Shown here piece after piece: positions 17,709-27,006 of a stretch of 62,617 bases of DNA. The DNA lies in NCBI GenBank assembly GCA_944324245.1, contig CALUVO010000082.1, positions 1 to 62,617 on the forward strand, given 5' to 3'. This stretch comes from Candidatus Gastranaerophilales bacterium (lineage in GTDB: Bacteria; Cyanobacteriota; Vampirovibrionia; Gastranaerophilales; Gastranaerophilaceae). Position 1 is the stretch's first letter; each line of letters starts with the position of its first letter. Made by a program: the position numbers and the translations under genes. Below the pieces are notes generated by a model that worked only from the letters and a program-made list of their open reading frames with translations, was not told the origin of the DNA and searched no databases.

Positions 17709-18272
17709 TCAATACCTTACACTCGAGTGTTTTTCTATATAATTTTTAACCCCGTTTGTAATTATCAAATCCGGCTCCGTATAAACAAACTCCTGTAGCT
17801 TTGCAAGCCCTGCATCGGTTTTGCCCTGTTCCATCAGAATAAGACCTTCCATAACATGCGCCATGGGATTTTTTGCACTTTCTTTTCTGTATTGTTTTAG
17901 CTTTTGTTCTGTTATTCCGAGTCTTTTATAAACAACAGCAAGATCTTCATATAATCCGAAATTCATAGGATGAAGCTTTACTGCTCTTTGCAAAGTGTCC
18001 TGTGCAAGTGCAGGGTAGCCTATTTTCATATAACAATTGGCAAGATTCGCATAGTATACCGAGCTTGCCTGTGTTTTGGGGTCAAGAAGCACCGCCATCT
18101 GAAACTCTTTTATCGCAGCAGCATAATATCTGTCCTGCATATAAATAACACCCCTGTTGTTATGGTCGATTGCATTTTTTTGTGCGTCGATATTCATTAC
18201 TTCCATTTTTGCGTTAGACGCCAGAGGCATTAAAATAAGACATATTGTTATAAATATTCTATAGAAGTACAA
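17709..18272 (-). CDS. Secreted TPR-repeat protein
   Basis: The 187-residue protein starts with a signal peptide (MYFYRIFITICLILMPLASN, probable cleavage after SNA). It then has about three tetratricopeptide repeats, for example NNRGVIYMQDRYYAAAIKEF and YANLANCYMKIGYPALAQDT. Its start overlaps the end of the MBL-fold gene by 14 bp, implying cotranscription. TPR proteins act as scaffolds, so a periplasmic or envelope-assembly role is likely, but the partner is unknown. Confidence 0.8.
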   Translation of the reverse strand: MYFYRIFITICLILMPLASNAKMEVMNIDAQKNAIDHNNRGVIYMQDRYYAAAIKEFQMAVLLDPKTQASSVYYANLANCYMKIGYPALAQDTLQRAVKLHPMNFGLYEDLAVVYKRLGITEQKLKQYRKESAKNPMAHVMEGLILMEQGKTDAGLAKLQEFVYTEPDLIITNGVKNYIEKHSSVRY

Positions 18273-19194
18273 TTTCCTGACCTTCTTTGGGAATAAAACA
18301 GCTCTTACAATTTTCAGTATAATGATTTTCTATCTCAAGTAAAAATTCATCATTGTAATTTGGATCCAGATGGAAAAACGCAAGTGATTTTGCTTTTGCC
18401 TGAGAATATGTTTCTAACGCCATATCAAAAGTAGAATGTCCGTAGCCCTGTTTTGAAAAATACGGGTTGAGGTATTCTTCGCTTGTATATTGCGCGTCAT
18501 GAATGAGTAAATCAGTGTCTCTTGCAAAAAGCACCAGTTTTTTATTTGCACCGACAAAACCTTCCGTATCCGTAGCATACACAAGAGATTTATCCTTGTA
18601 TGCAATTTTATAAATCATTACACCGTCTTTAGGATGAGAATTTGATTTCAGACAGCTTACGACCACTTCTTCATCTTCGGGCAAATAATCATCGTCGTTC
18701 TGGATTTTTATCATCTCGGGCGAATCAACATCCTCATTAAAGATAAGTGCATAATTGTCGTTGATATCATAAAAACTCAATTTGCAATTCAAATCGTTTA
18801 TATTTAAAGGAAAAGATTTGTCAAACATCAATGTGGAGATGACGTTATCAAGCCCCTCTTCATAATCTGTAGAGCCTACGATATTAACCTTTGAAGTATT
18901 AATATGCAAAGGTTTAAAAAAAGGAAGCCCCTGAATATGGTCATTATGTAAATGGCTTAAAAGAACGGTTGCACATATAGGCACTTTATGGAATTGAGCG
19001 GCATAATCCTTCATAAGCTCGTTGCCGCATTTTATAATACCCGTTCCGGCATCCAGTATGATAAGATGTCCATTTACATTTACCTCTATGCATGCGGTAT
19101 TACCGCCGTATTCTAAAAAATTGAAATCCGGAGTCGGATGGCTGCCTCTTACGCCTCTGAATTTTACAATAAATTTGCCTTTTGATTCTCTCAT
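18259..19194 (-). CDS. MBL-fold metallo-hydrolase
   Basis: The 311-residue protein has the metallo-beta-lactamase metal signature HLHNDH (residues 81-86) and the preceding LDAGTG. Later conserved Asp/His residues (ATDTEGF, LIHDAQYT, GHSTFDMA, FFHLDP) complete a two-metal site. The opening FRGVRGSHPTPD resembles the cyclic-nucleotide phosphodiesterase/RNase Z-like branch (CpdP-like). No signal peptide is present. The substrate cannot be told from the sequence; a cyclic nucleotide or phosphodiester is the best guess. Confidence 0.85.
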   Translation of the reverse strand: MRESKGKFIVKFRGVRGSHPTPDFNFLEYGGNTACIEVNVNGHLIILDAGTGIIKCGNELMKDYAAQFHKVPICATVLLSHLHNDHIQGLPFFKPLHINTSKVNIVGSTDYEEGLDNVISTLMFDKSFPLNINDLNCKLSFYDINDNYALIFNEDVDSPEMIKIQNDDDYLPEDEEVVVSCLKSNSHPKDGVMIYKIAYKDKSLVYATDTEGFVGANKKLVLFARDTDLLIHDAQYTSEEYLNPYFSKQGYGHSTFDMALETYSQAKAKSLAFFHLDPNYNDEFLLEIENHYTENCKSCFIPKEGQEIVLL

Positions 19195-19235
19195 AAAAAC
19201 ACTCCGAATTTTAAATCTTTATTTGTTATTTTAAC

Positions 19236-20228
19236 TTATTTTTCAAGAATAACAATCCCGTTTCTGTCGGATTCTTCACCGGCAAGAGTGGAAGATGAAA
19301 AAGTCATGATTTTAGCTTTTTTCTGGAGCTCTTTTAGCCTTGTCTCTCTGTAATCAAAGGTAAAAATAACCCTGTCTTTAAGGTTATTTACTGTCACAAT
19401 CCTGAAAGCATTAGGGTATGATACAAGAGACGGTGTGCTTACGTGCAGAATATTATTTTCTTTGTATATTTTTGCTGCGTGGTAGTGCCCTGAAAATACA
19501 GCCATAGGCATTTTGTATTTATTTAACACTACAGAAAATTCATCTGCGTTCGTAATCCTGTGATGAAAACTGGGGAAAGGTTCTTTTAGCGGAAAATGAA
19601 GAAATATCAGAGGTAATTCGTTTGAGTCTTGTGCTTTTTTAAGTTCTTCATCCAGCCAGTTTAATTGTCCCTCCGGCAGTGTTCCGTTAGCTGTAATTCT
19701 GTCATCAATGGAAGCATCCAGAACTATTACCCTGTAGCCTTTTTTAGGTTCAAAAGAATAATAAAAAGTATCGGATTTTATATCTTTATTTCTTTTTTTC
19801 AGATAGTCAAAATATTTATCTTTTTTAAAAGCTGTACCAACAGCCGCATCGTGATTGCCAAATGTAAAATACCACGGTGCTTTTAGTTTATTCAGCATAT
19901 CACAGGCATCTTCGAGCAGAGTTTTTCTCGGCTTGTCAATTAAATCACCCGTAATCATTACAAAATCAACGTCCTTCACTGAGTTTATCTGCTCAATTTC
20001 GTCTTTAAAAAGCTCATGAGAATGGGATAAGAGTTTATAGCTTGTATCAGTACCTTTGTCGGAAAGATGAATATCCGAAATATGTGCAAATTTCAAAGGC
20101 TGTGCATAAGAAAGCGCATTAAAGCCAAAATATGCAAAGACAAGCAAAATAAACCACGCAAAATATTTTATCAGCGGATTGTTTTTTTTTGTTGATTTAT
20201 TATTTTTTTTAGTTTTTTTACTTTTCAC
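19236..20228 (-). CDS. Membrane-anchored calcineurin-like metallophosphoesterase
   Basis: The 330-residue protein has a Lys-rich N-terminus, one transmembrane helix (about 24-42), then a metallophosphoesterase domain. The metal-binding motifs are visible in order: HISDIHL, GDLID, FGNHDAA, FLHFPL and GHYHAAK. It is probably an inner-membrane protein with the catalytic domain outside the cytoplasm. The neighbouring MBL-fold gene is a second phosphodiester-type hydrolase. The substrate is unknown. Confidence 0.85.
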   Translation of the reverse strand: MKSKKTKKNNKSTKKNNPLIKYFAWFILLVFAYFGFNALSYAQPLKFAHISDIHLSDKGTDTSYKLLSHSHELFKDEIEQINSVKDVDFVMITGDLIDKPRKTLLEDACDMLNKLKAPWYFTFGNHDAAVGTAFKKDKYFDYLKKRNKDIKSDTFYYSFEPKKGYRVIVLDASIDDRITANGTLPEGQLNWLDEELKKAQDSNELPLIFLHFPLKEPFPSFHHRITNADEFSVVLNKYKMPMAVFSGHYHAAKIYKENNILHVSTPSLVSYPNAFRIVTVNNLKDRVIFTFDYRETRLKELQKKAKIMTFSSSTLAGEESDRNGIVILEK

Positions 20229-20238
20229 TGACTTACTC

Positions 20239-21057
20239 CTAAAAATCTTGTGAATTTGCTTCTTCTACAATTTTAGTTATTAAATCTTTATCAAAATCAG
20301 TCTTTTGGCTTATTAACCGTACAAGATATTCAATATTTCCGGCAGGCCCCTTTATCGGAGAAAAAGTAAGCTGTAAAGGATAAAGTCCGATTGACTCTGC
20401 ATATTCTATCACATCATATATCACTTTTTGATGTGTGCTTTTTTCTCTTACAACCCCGTTTTTGCCCACAAGCTCCTTACCTGCTTCAAACTGTGGTTTT
20501 ATTAAAGAGACAATCTCCTGATGTTCCGGATTCATCAATCTTTTGATGTTATCAAGAACTTTTGTAATAGAAATAAAAGACAAATCCATTGCACAAAAAT
20601 CAGGTAAAATATCAGTGTCTGTATAAACTTCTGACATATCGCAATTTTTTACATTGGTGCGTTCTACTACCTTTACCCGTTCATCCTGCCTGAGTTTCCA
20701 TGCAATTTGTCCGTATCCGACATCTACAGCATAAACATATTTAGCACCGTTTTGGAGCATACAATCCGTAAAACCTCCGGTTGAAGCCCCCGCATCAAGA
20801 CAGTATCTGTCTTTTAAATTGATTTCAAACGCTTTTACCGCTTTATCAAGCTTTAGACCACCTCTTGAAACAAAAGGCAGGGATTTTATCTCTATTTTTG
20901 TATTCTCTTTTAACTCAAGCTGATAGCCGGATTTTGTTATTACTTCGTCATTTATCCTGACATCACCGGCCATAATGGCACCCTGAGCTTTGCTTTTTGT
21001 CTCAAAAAAGCCTTTATCAACCAGTATTTTGTCCAAACGCTCTTTATTCTTTGCCAT
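20239..21057 (-). CDS. tlyA: TlyA family rRNA 2'-O-methyltransferase / hemolysin A
   Basis: The 272-residue protein has an N-terminal S4 RNA-binding domain (about 4-65, with RLDKILVDKGFFETKSKAQG) and an FtsJ-type methyltransferase domain. The latter shows FVSRGGLKLDKA, LDAGASTGGFTDCML and MDLSFISITKVL. TlyA proteins 2'-O-methylate rRNA cytidines; the older hemolysin name rests on weak activity in some species. It sits 10 bp upstream of the phosphoesterase gene on the same strand. Confidence 0.92.
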   Translation of the reverse strand: MAKNKERLDKILVDKGFFETKSKAQGAIMAGDVRINDEVITKSGYQLELKENTKIEIKSLPFVSRGGLKLDKAVKAFEINLKDRYCLDAGASTGGFTDCMLQNGAKYVYAVDVGYGQIAWKLRQDERVKVVERTNVKNCDMSEVYTDTDILPDFCAMDLSFISITKVLDNIKRLMNPEHQEIVSLIKPQFEAGKELVGKNGVVREKSTHQKVIYDVIEYAESIGLYPLQLTFSPIKGPAGNIEYLVRLISQKTDFDKDLITKIVEEANSQDF

Positions 21058-21104
21058 AAGTTTATTATGGCATGAACAATATGGAATTGTTTACACAAGC
21101 TAAA

Positions 21105-21848
21105 TTATCCTTTTAACTCTTTCAATATCTGAGAGTGCAATGTTCCGGCTTTTGAAAGATGGTTTACTAGAGTTTCGTATCTTTGTTCCTGTTCACCGAA
21201 AGGTACACGCATTTTGACCAGTTCATCTACAGATTTATTAATTTTATTTAACCTGCCTAAAGTATCTCTTATCATAAGTGCCTTAACAAGAGGTGTAAAA
21301 TTTTTAAGAAATTCTGAATGTATCAAAAATTTTTTAATGCTCTTTTTCAATTTTTTTCGCATTTTATCTGGAAATAAAAGAATTCTTTCGATAACACTTG
21401 TCAGAAGTGTTTCCGCGTTTTGTGATTTATACTGTGTTTTCAGGTTTTGTAATTTTTGATGTAAAAATTTTTTCTGATTCAACAGCTCATCTTTTGTTTT
21501 TTCATCATTAATCGTGTCGGCAACAATAATTTTTTCTTTTATTTCTTTCAAAGCATTTTTGGTATCTTCTATTTTTTTTTCCAGCTTCAAATCAGGGTCA
21601 TCAATGACCATGTATGCCGCGTCTTCTATCATTGCAGAATCAAGGGAATTAAGCCTTTTTTGAAACTCCGGTTTATTCTGAACATTATAATTGTTCATTG
21701 CTGCTGTATTAATCAAAGAAACAGGATTTCCTTTCATTATTTTGTCATATTTTTCAAGATTAGCTGACAGTCGATATCCTGTTAACCGGAAAAAGCGGGT
21801 CGGTGTTTTTCTATTTTTATTGTTATTGTTTTGAAAATTAGAGTCCAT
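21105..21848 (-). CDS. Hypothetical coiled-coil protein
   Basis: I do not recognise this 247-residue protein. It has an Asn-rich N-terminus (DSNFQNNNNKNRKTPTRF), a long basic helical region with coiled-coil character (about 85-145, for example KKIEDTKNALKEIKEKI), a Lys-rich stretch around 165-175 and a helical C-terminus. It has no signal peptide or membrane segment. It lies between tlyA and another unknown gene on the same strand and is probably lineage-specific. Confidence 0.7.
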   Translation of the reverse strand: MDSNFQNNNNKNRKTPTRFFRLTGYRLSANLEKYDKIMKGNPVSLINTAAMNNYNVQNKPEFQKRLNSLDSAMIEDAAYMVIDDPDLKLEKKIEDTKNALKEIKEKIIVADTINDEKTKDELLNQKKFLHQKLQNLKTQYKSQNAETLLTSVIERILLFPDKMRKKLKKSIKKFLIHSEFLKNFTPLVKALMIRDTLGRLNKINKSVDELVKMRVPFGEQEQRYETLVNHLSKAGTLHSQILKELKG

Positions 21849-21902
21849 AGTTTTATTATGTATTAATTAAAAAATTTTTGTGCCCGTTAAATAAGTGAAT
21901 TT

Positions 21903-22235
21903 TTATTTTCGCAAATTTTTAAAGTAATTTTCTATAGCTGAACGATATTTATATACAAGTATGCCTGCACCTATTACAATACCCCAGCCGAGAATTTTTT
22001 TAAATACGCTTTTTTTATCAGACCTTTTTGCCGGCTGTTTTGTACTGGAAGTACGTATATTCAATAGCTCTTTGTAATAATTATCACCTTTTTTTAAATC
22101 ATCATAAAAAGAATACGGGGTAATAACAGGCGGATTCACGACAAAATGTCCGGGTTTCGGATTTTGTCCGACCCCGCCTATTGTATATGCACCTATTGGC
22201 TGCTGCATTTGTACTGATGACACCGGTGTGCTCAT
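21903..22235 (-). CDS. Small hypothetical protein with C-terminal membrane anchor
   Basis: The start at 22235 gives 110 residues (MSTPVSSVQMQQPIGAY...) and has AAGGA six bases upstream; the longer frame starting at 22268 is less likely. The N-terminal third is rich in Pro, Ser, Gln and Gly, the middle is basic, and a single transmembrane helix (about 78-96, ILGWGIVIGAGILVYKYR) lies near the C-terminus. It therefore looks tail-anchored. No family is recognised. Confidence 0.65.
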   Translation of the reverse strand: MSTPVSSVQMQQPIGAYTIGGVGQNPKPGHFVVNPPVITPYSFYDDLKKGDNYYKELLNIRTSSTKQPAKRSDKKSVFKKILGWGIVIGAGILVYKYRSAIENYFKNLRK

Positions 22236-22405
22236 GTTCATTCCTTCACACTTATACATAATGAACAAACCAAAACACGGTCTTTTATTGCCAGATTATA
22301 ATAAAAAATGTTAATTTTGTTACAAATATAAAAAATATATAAATTTTTCTTAGTATTTTAATTGCTGTTTAAGTACAATAATTTTATAGAAAAAAAGGAA
22401 GGTAT

Positions 22406-23686
22406 ATGGATAGATTTGTCGGAATATTTGGAATAGTATTGATACTGGGTATAGCTTATGCTCTGTCAAATAACAGAAAAGCAATTTGTTTAAAAACAAT
22501 TATCCCTGGTTTTATTTTGCAGGTGCTGCTTGCAGTGTTTGTTTTAAAAACGCCTCTGGGAAAAAATATTTTCCATGCTATAGGGCTTTTTATCCAGAAA
22601 ATCCTTGATTTTTCGAATGAAGGCGGAAATTTTGTATTCGGTGTGCTGACAAATAGCCCCGTAAGAATGGAGGAATTGTTCGGAGAAGGAACAGGTTTTA
22701 TATTTGCTTTGAAATTAATACCGACAATAATTTTTATACTGATTCTTGTAAATATACTTTATTACTACGGTATAATGCAAAGAGTCGTAGAGCTGTGCGC
22801 AAAAGTAATGTACAAAATAATGAATGTGTCAGGAGCTGAATCTCTCTCCAATATAGCATCTGCGTTTGTCGGACAGGTAGAAGCACAGATAATGATTAAA
22901 CCATATCTTGCAACAATGACCATGTCAGAGCTTCTTGCTTCGATGACAGGTTCTATGGCGTGTATTGCAGGCGGTGTAATGGCTATGTATGTCGGCATGG
23001 GTATTCCTGCCGAGTATCTGCTTGCAGCTTCTATCATGGCAGCCCCGGGTGCACTTGTGATTTCAAAAATTGTATATCCTGAAACTGAAGAATCCCAGAC
23101 AAAAAATGAAGTAAAGGTGGAAATCAAAAAAACGCATGTAAATCTCATTGATTCCATTGCACACGGTGCTTCTGACGGTATGAAAGTTTCTATTAATGTT
23201 ATTGCAATGCTTATTGCACTGACGGCATTAATCGCAATGGTGGACTGGATACTAGGATATGCGGGTTTATTTATGGCAAATGTTTTGCATATGAATCTGT
23301 CCTGCATACACATTGATTTGTCACACCTGTCACTAAAAGAGATTCTCGGAAGTATTTTCTCCCTTTTTGCACTTGCAATGGGTGTTCCTTTTAAAGAGGC
23401 TATTGATGTAGGTGCATTAATGGGTACAAAACTTGTGTTTAACGAGTTTATAGCATATCTTGATTTGTCCGCACTAAAACCGGTATTGAGCCAGAAGAGT
23501 ATAATTATTGCTTCATTTGCTCTATGCGGTTTTGCAAATCTGGGTTCTATTGCAATACAAATAGGCGGTATTGGAGAACTTGCACCCAACAGAAGAAAAG
23601 ATCTTGCAAAACTGGGTGTAAAAGCTTTGATATGCGGAACTCTTGCATCATATCTTTCTGCCTGCATTGCAGGAATATTATTGTGA
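22406..23686 (+). CDS. nupC: Concentrative nucleoside transporter (NupC/CNT family)
   Basis: This 426-residue integral membrane protein imports nucleosides by cation symport. CNT-family signatures are clear: FVFGVL near the N-terminal third, SNIASAFVGQVEAQI, MTGSMACIAGGVMAMY and GFANLGSIAIQIGG. About eight or more hydrophobic segments are present. The ATG at 22406 has AAGGAAGG immediately upstream. It stands alone, divergent from the small anchored protein, and suggests nucleoside scavenging. Confidence 0.93.
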   Translation: MDRFVGIFGIVLILGIAYALSNNRKAICLKTIIPGFILQVLLAVFVLKTPLGKNIFHAIGLFIQKILDFSNEGGNFVFGVLTNSPVRMEELFGEGTGFIFALKLIPTIIFILILVNILYYYGIMQRVVELCAKVMYKIMNVSGAESLSNIASAFVGQVEAQIMIKPYLATMTMSELLASMTGSMACIAGGVMAMYVGMGIPAEYLLAASIMAAPGALVISKIVYPETEESQTKNEVKVEIKKTHVNLIDSIAHGASDGMKVSINVIAMLIALTALIAMVDWILGYAGLFMANVLHMNLSCIHIDLSHLSLKEILGSIFSLFALAMGVPFKEAIDVGALMGTKLVFNEFIAYLDLSALKPVLSQKSIIIASFALCGFANLGSIAIQIGGIGELAPNRRKDLAKLGVKALICGTLASYLSACIAGILL

Positions 23687-23825
23687 TGATGAATATGTAT
23701 AAATATTAAGTTTTGTCACCCGCAAAATGTTTTATTGTTTTCATATAATATTTGATTACTATATACTTTAATAAGAAGCAAAATTGATTTTTTGCATACA
23801 GACAAAATTTCAGGAGTTAGTATTT

Positions 23826-25283
23826 ATGGCAGTCGGTAATATTTATGCAGTTATTTTGGCAGGCGGTTCAGGCACCAGATTGTGGCCTTTGAGCAGAGAA
23901 CTTCATCCAAAGCAGCTTATGAAAATAGAAGATAATTATACTCTTTTTCAGTCTGCTTTTATCAGGCTTGTAAATTGTATAGATGACAAAAATATTCTGA
24001 GTATTACCAATATAAAACTCGAGAGTCAGGTAAAAAATCAGCTTAAAGAAATGCAGGAAAAATTCTGCAGAAAATCCACATATCGTATTATCACAGAACC
24101 GGAATGCAAAAATACAGCACCTGCTATTGCGCTTGCTATTAAATATATTGAAAAACTCCAGCAGGATAAAAATAGCAAAGAAGATGCAATAATTGTAACA
24201 GTGCCTTCTGACAATCTGATTACGGACAATGAAAAATACTGCAAAGCCGTCTCAGAAGGTATCAAACTGGCTCAGGAAGGATATATCGTTGCATTCGGCG
24301 TAAGGCCTGACAGAGCTGATGTTGGCATGGGCTATATCAGAGCAAAAAATAACAGAAAAATCCGTACTATTGCTCCAGATGCATTAAAAGTCGAATCCTT
24401 TATAGAAAAACCGGATTTGGAAACTGCACAGGAATATGTTGATTCTGACAAATATTTTTGGAACAGCGGAATGTATGCGTTTAAAGCTTCTGTTATGCTG
24501 GCAGAACTCAAAAAATATGAAAGAAGCATCTACGATATTATCAAAGATGCGGAAGTTTCTTCTCAAACTCCTACAATCCCTTATCAGGAATTTAAAGAAA
24601 TGCCTGATATTTCAATCGATTATGCTGTAATGGAAAACACAAAAAAACTTGCAATGATTCCACTCGAATGTGAGTGGAAAGATGTGGGTTCCTGGGAAGC
24701 GGTTTATGAAATTTCCGAGCTTGATGACAACGGCAATTATATTATGGGCAATGTTGTTGACCTTGACAGCAAGGATTCTCTAGTCTATTCCACATCAAAA
24801 TTGATTACAACAATCGGACTCAAGGATATTGCAGTAGTAGAAACAGAAGACGCTATTCTTGTTTGTGACAGAAACAGATCACAGGATGTGAAAAAAATCG
24901 TAAGCCATCTTAAAGAAAGAGAAGATTCTACCCAGTACAATCACAAAACTGTATACAGACCGTGGGGATACTATACTGTATTGAATGAAGGCTGCGGTTT
25001 CCTTACAAAATGTATTTACGTAAACCCCGGTGCAAAGCTGAGTATACAGCTTCATCATCACAGAAACGAACACTGGGTAGTACTGGAAGGCAAAGCATAT
25101 ATATTAAAAGGTGAAGAATATTTTGAACTCAATAAGGGAGAGAGTGTCGATATAGATGTTGAAGAAAAACACTCTATACAGAATCCTTATGATGAACCGT
25201 TAAAGATTCTTGAAATACAGCAGGGCGATATTCTTGACGAAAACGATATTGTAAGATTCGAAGACATTTACGGAAGAGTATAG
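23826..25283 (+). CDS. manC: Mannose-1-phosphate guanylyltransferase / mannose-6-phosphate isomerase
   Basis: This makes GDP-mannose for polysaccharides and glycoproteins. The N-terminal nucleotidyltransferase domain has ILAGGSGTRLWPLSRELHPK (residues 10-29) and SFIEKPD. The C-terminal cupin (about 375-480), with LSIQLHHHRNEHWVVLEGKA, is the type II phosphomannose isomerase. The start at 23826, preceded by CAGGAG, is preferred over an upstream non-ATG codon; the protein is then 485 residues, normal for the bifunctional family. The GT2 gene at 42476 could use a mannosyl donor, but no link is shown. Confidence 0.93.
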   Translation: MAVGNIYAVILAGGSGTRLWPLSRELHPKQLMKIEDNYTLFQSAFIRLVNCIDDKNILSITNIKLESQVKNQLKEMQEKFCRKSTYRIITEPECKNTAPAIALAIKYIEKLQQDKNSKEDAIIVTVPSDNLITDNEKYCKAVSEGIKLAQEGYIVAFGVRPDRADVGMGYIRAKNNRKIRTIAPDALKVESFIEKPDLETAQEYVDSDKYFWNSGMYAFKASVMLAELKKYERSIYDIIKDAEVSSQTPTIPYQEFKEMPDISIDYAVMENTKKLAMIPLECEWKDVGSWEAVYEISELDDNGNYIMGNVVDLDSKDSLVYSTSKLITTIGLKDIAVVETEDAILVCDRNRSQDVKKIVSHLKEREDSTQYNHKTVYRPWGYYTVLNEGCGFLTKCIYVNPGAKLSIQLHHHRNEHWVVLEGKAYILKGEEYFELNKGESVDIDVEEKHSIQNPYDEPLKILEIQQGDILDENDIVRFEDIYGRV

Positions 25284-25290
25284 CAAGTAT

Positions 25291-26640
25291 TTATATATCT
25301 ACTGGCGACATCATCTGAATAAGCGTGCTTATAGTGGTTTCCATACTTACGGAATCTGAAACTCTCTGTTGTAAAAAAGCATTGATTTGCGGCATCATCT
25401 CAATTGCAATATCGAGTTTAGGGTTTGAACCAGCAACGTACATACCAACATCGATTAAGTCTTTATTTTCTCTGTAAAGAGCCATTGCTCTTCTCATTTT
25501 TGCAGCGGCCTCTTTATGTTCGGGTGTGGCAATTGCGGACATAAGACGGGAAATACTGCCCAGGATATCGATAGCCGGATAATGGTTCATCTCAGCTACT
25601 TTACGGCTCAGGAATATGTGCCCGTCTGTAATACCTCGCACGGTATCTACGATAGGGTCGTTTATGTCATCACCTTCCATCAAAACCGTATAAAGCGCAG
25701 TAATAGAACCTTTAGGGCTGTTACCGGCACGTTCCAGAACTTTTTGAAGCCACGAAAATATTGACGGAGGATAACCTTTCATTGTAGGCGGTTCACCTAT
25801 TGACAGACCAACTTCACGCCCTGCCATTGCACAACGTGTAACTGTATCTGTCATCAAAAATACTTTTTTGCCCTGATCTCTGAAATATTCGCATACAGAT
25901 GTTGCCGCCTGAAGACATTTTTGACGAATCAAAGGAGGCTGGTCTCCGGTAGAACATACTAATACGGATTTTCTCATACCCTCTTCACCAAGAGAATCTT
26001 CAATAAACTCTTTTACTTCTCTTCCGCGTTCTCCTATCAGTGCAACAACGTTTACATCAGCATCGGAATTTCTTGCAATCATACCGAGCATGGTACTTTT
26101 ACCTACTCCGGAACCGGCAAATAATCCCATACGCTGTCCGGCGCCCATTGTAAGTGTAGCATCTATAGCTCTTACACCAGTTGAAAACATTGTATTAATA
26201 ATAGGCCTGTCAAACGGACTAGGTGCAGGCCCGTCTATTGAAACAAATTGGGCATTTGATGTGTCCAGAGGACGTCCGTCAATAGGTTCGCCCATAGGAC
26301 TAATTAATCTTCCGAGAAGAAATTCGCCTACTGGCAGCATAATCGGTGTACCGGTTGTGGAAACAAGACTGCCCTGACCGATACCTGCTCCGTCATAGAG
26401 TAAAAGAAGCTGTGCTGTATCCCCCTTGAAGGCAACTACTTCGGCAGGTTTTTTTTCACCTTCCCAGGTTTCGATAAAACACAGATCACCTATTTTTAAC
26501 CCCGGCAGTTTTACTTCTACCGTAAGGCCAAGAAGCTTTGATACAGAGCCTTTGTACTGATACATCGGCGTGGAGTCTATGATTTCATAGGCTCTTTTTT
26601 TCATATATTCAATTGAGCGTTCCGTTGATTGTTCTACCAT
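25291..26640 (-). CDS. fliI: Flagellar/type III export ATPase FliI
   Basis: This ATPase drives or primes protein export through the flagellar/type III apparatus. From ATG 26640 (AGGAA about 6 bp upstream) it has 449 residues, the usual size. Walker A is AGSGVGKSTM (about 175-184), Walker B is VFLMTDTVTR, and GREVGLSIGEPP and RHYPAIDIL-like motifs (NHYPAIDILGSISR) identify the FliI/SctN rather than the F1-beta family. It is the last gene of the fliF...flhA run. It is separated from flhA by about 366 bp that contain repeat element B. Confidence 0.94.
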   Translation of the reverse strand: MVEQSTERSIEYMKKRAYEIIDSTPMYQYKGSVSKLLGLTVEVKLPGLKIGDLCFIETWEGEKKPAEVVAFKGDTAQLLLLYDGAGIGQGSLVSTTGTPIMLPVGEFLLGRLISPMGEPIDGRPLDTSNAQFVSIDGPAPSPFDRPIINTMFSTGVRAIDATLTMGAGQRMGLFAGSGVGKSTMLGMIARNSDADVNVVALIGERGREVKEFIEDSLGEEGMRKSVLVCSTGDQPPLIRQKCLQAATSVCEYFRDQGKKVFLMTDTVTRCAMAGREVGLSIGEPPTMKGYPPSIFSWLQKVLERAGNSPKGSITALYTVLMEGDDINDPIVDTVRGITDGHIFLSRKVAEMNHYPAIDILGSISRLMSAIATPEHKEAAAKMRRAMALYRENKDLIDVGMYVAGSNPKLDIAIEMMPQINAFLQQRVSDSVSMETTISTLIQMMSPVDI

Positions 26641-26818
26641 ATTTTCCTGTGATTCTTTTAAAATTTTATGCCGGCATGTGTTAATCACGCCTAAATTAGT
26701 AATATCTATTTTGACAAAGGGAGTTTTGATTTGAATACCATATACGGAAATTCTTACAGCACCTTAACGAAACAATGACAAGGCGAGTGTATTTGAGGAA
26801 TAAATAAATTTTTAGACT

Positions 26819-26935
26819 GCACGCAGAAGCTTCGCTTCTGACTTAGCCCTCTCATAAAAGCAACATTTAGTTGCTTTTATTCGGCAGAGTCTCCATCCGA
26901 AACGTGCCACAGGCACCTTTCGCACGGAGTCCTTG
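26819..26935 (+). repeat. Intergenic repeat element B (core module shared with element C)
   Basis: This 117-bp core is about 94% identical to 47281-47398 in element C (seven differences by eye, one an indel). It contains two hairpins. One is AGAAGC-TTC-GCTTCT, whose stem pair is A:T in element C. The other is AAAAGCAAC-ATTTA-GTTGCTTTT. The rest of the 26641-27006 gap is AT-rich with a C-run near 26992. The element sits inside the flagellar operon between flhA and fliI, so it is probably transcribed. Confidence 0.85.
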
Positions 26936-27006
26936 AGCCTAAAGTTGAGTATAGGTGGTGTAGAATTGTAGTATCAGGTATAAAAATTACCCCCCCTTTC
27001 AAAAAT

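Noticed and set aside
22765..23667. 300-residue minus-strand ORF over nupC
   Set aside because: It is antisense to a well-supported nucleoside transporter and has no family features.
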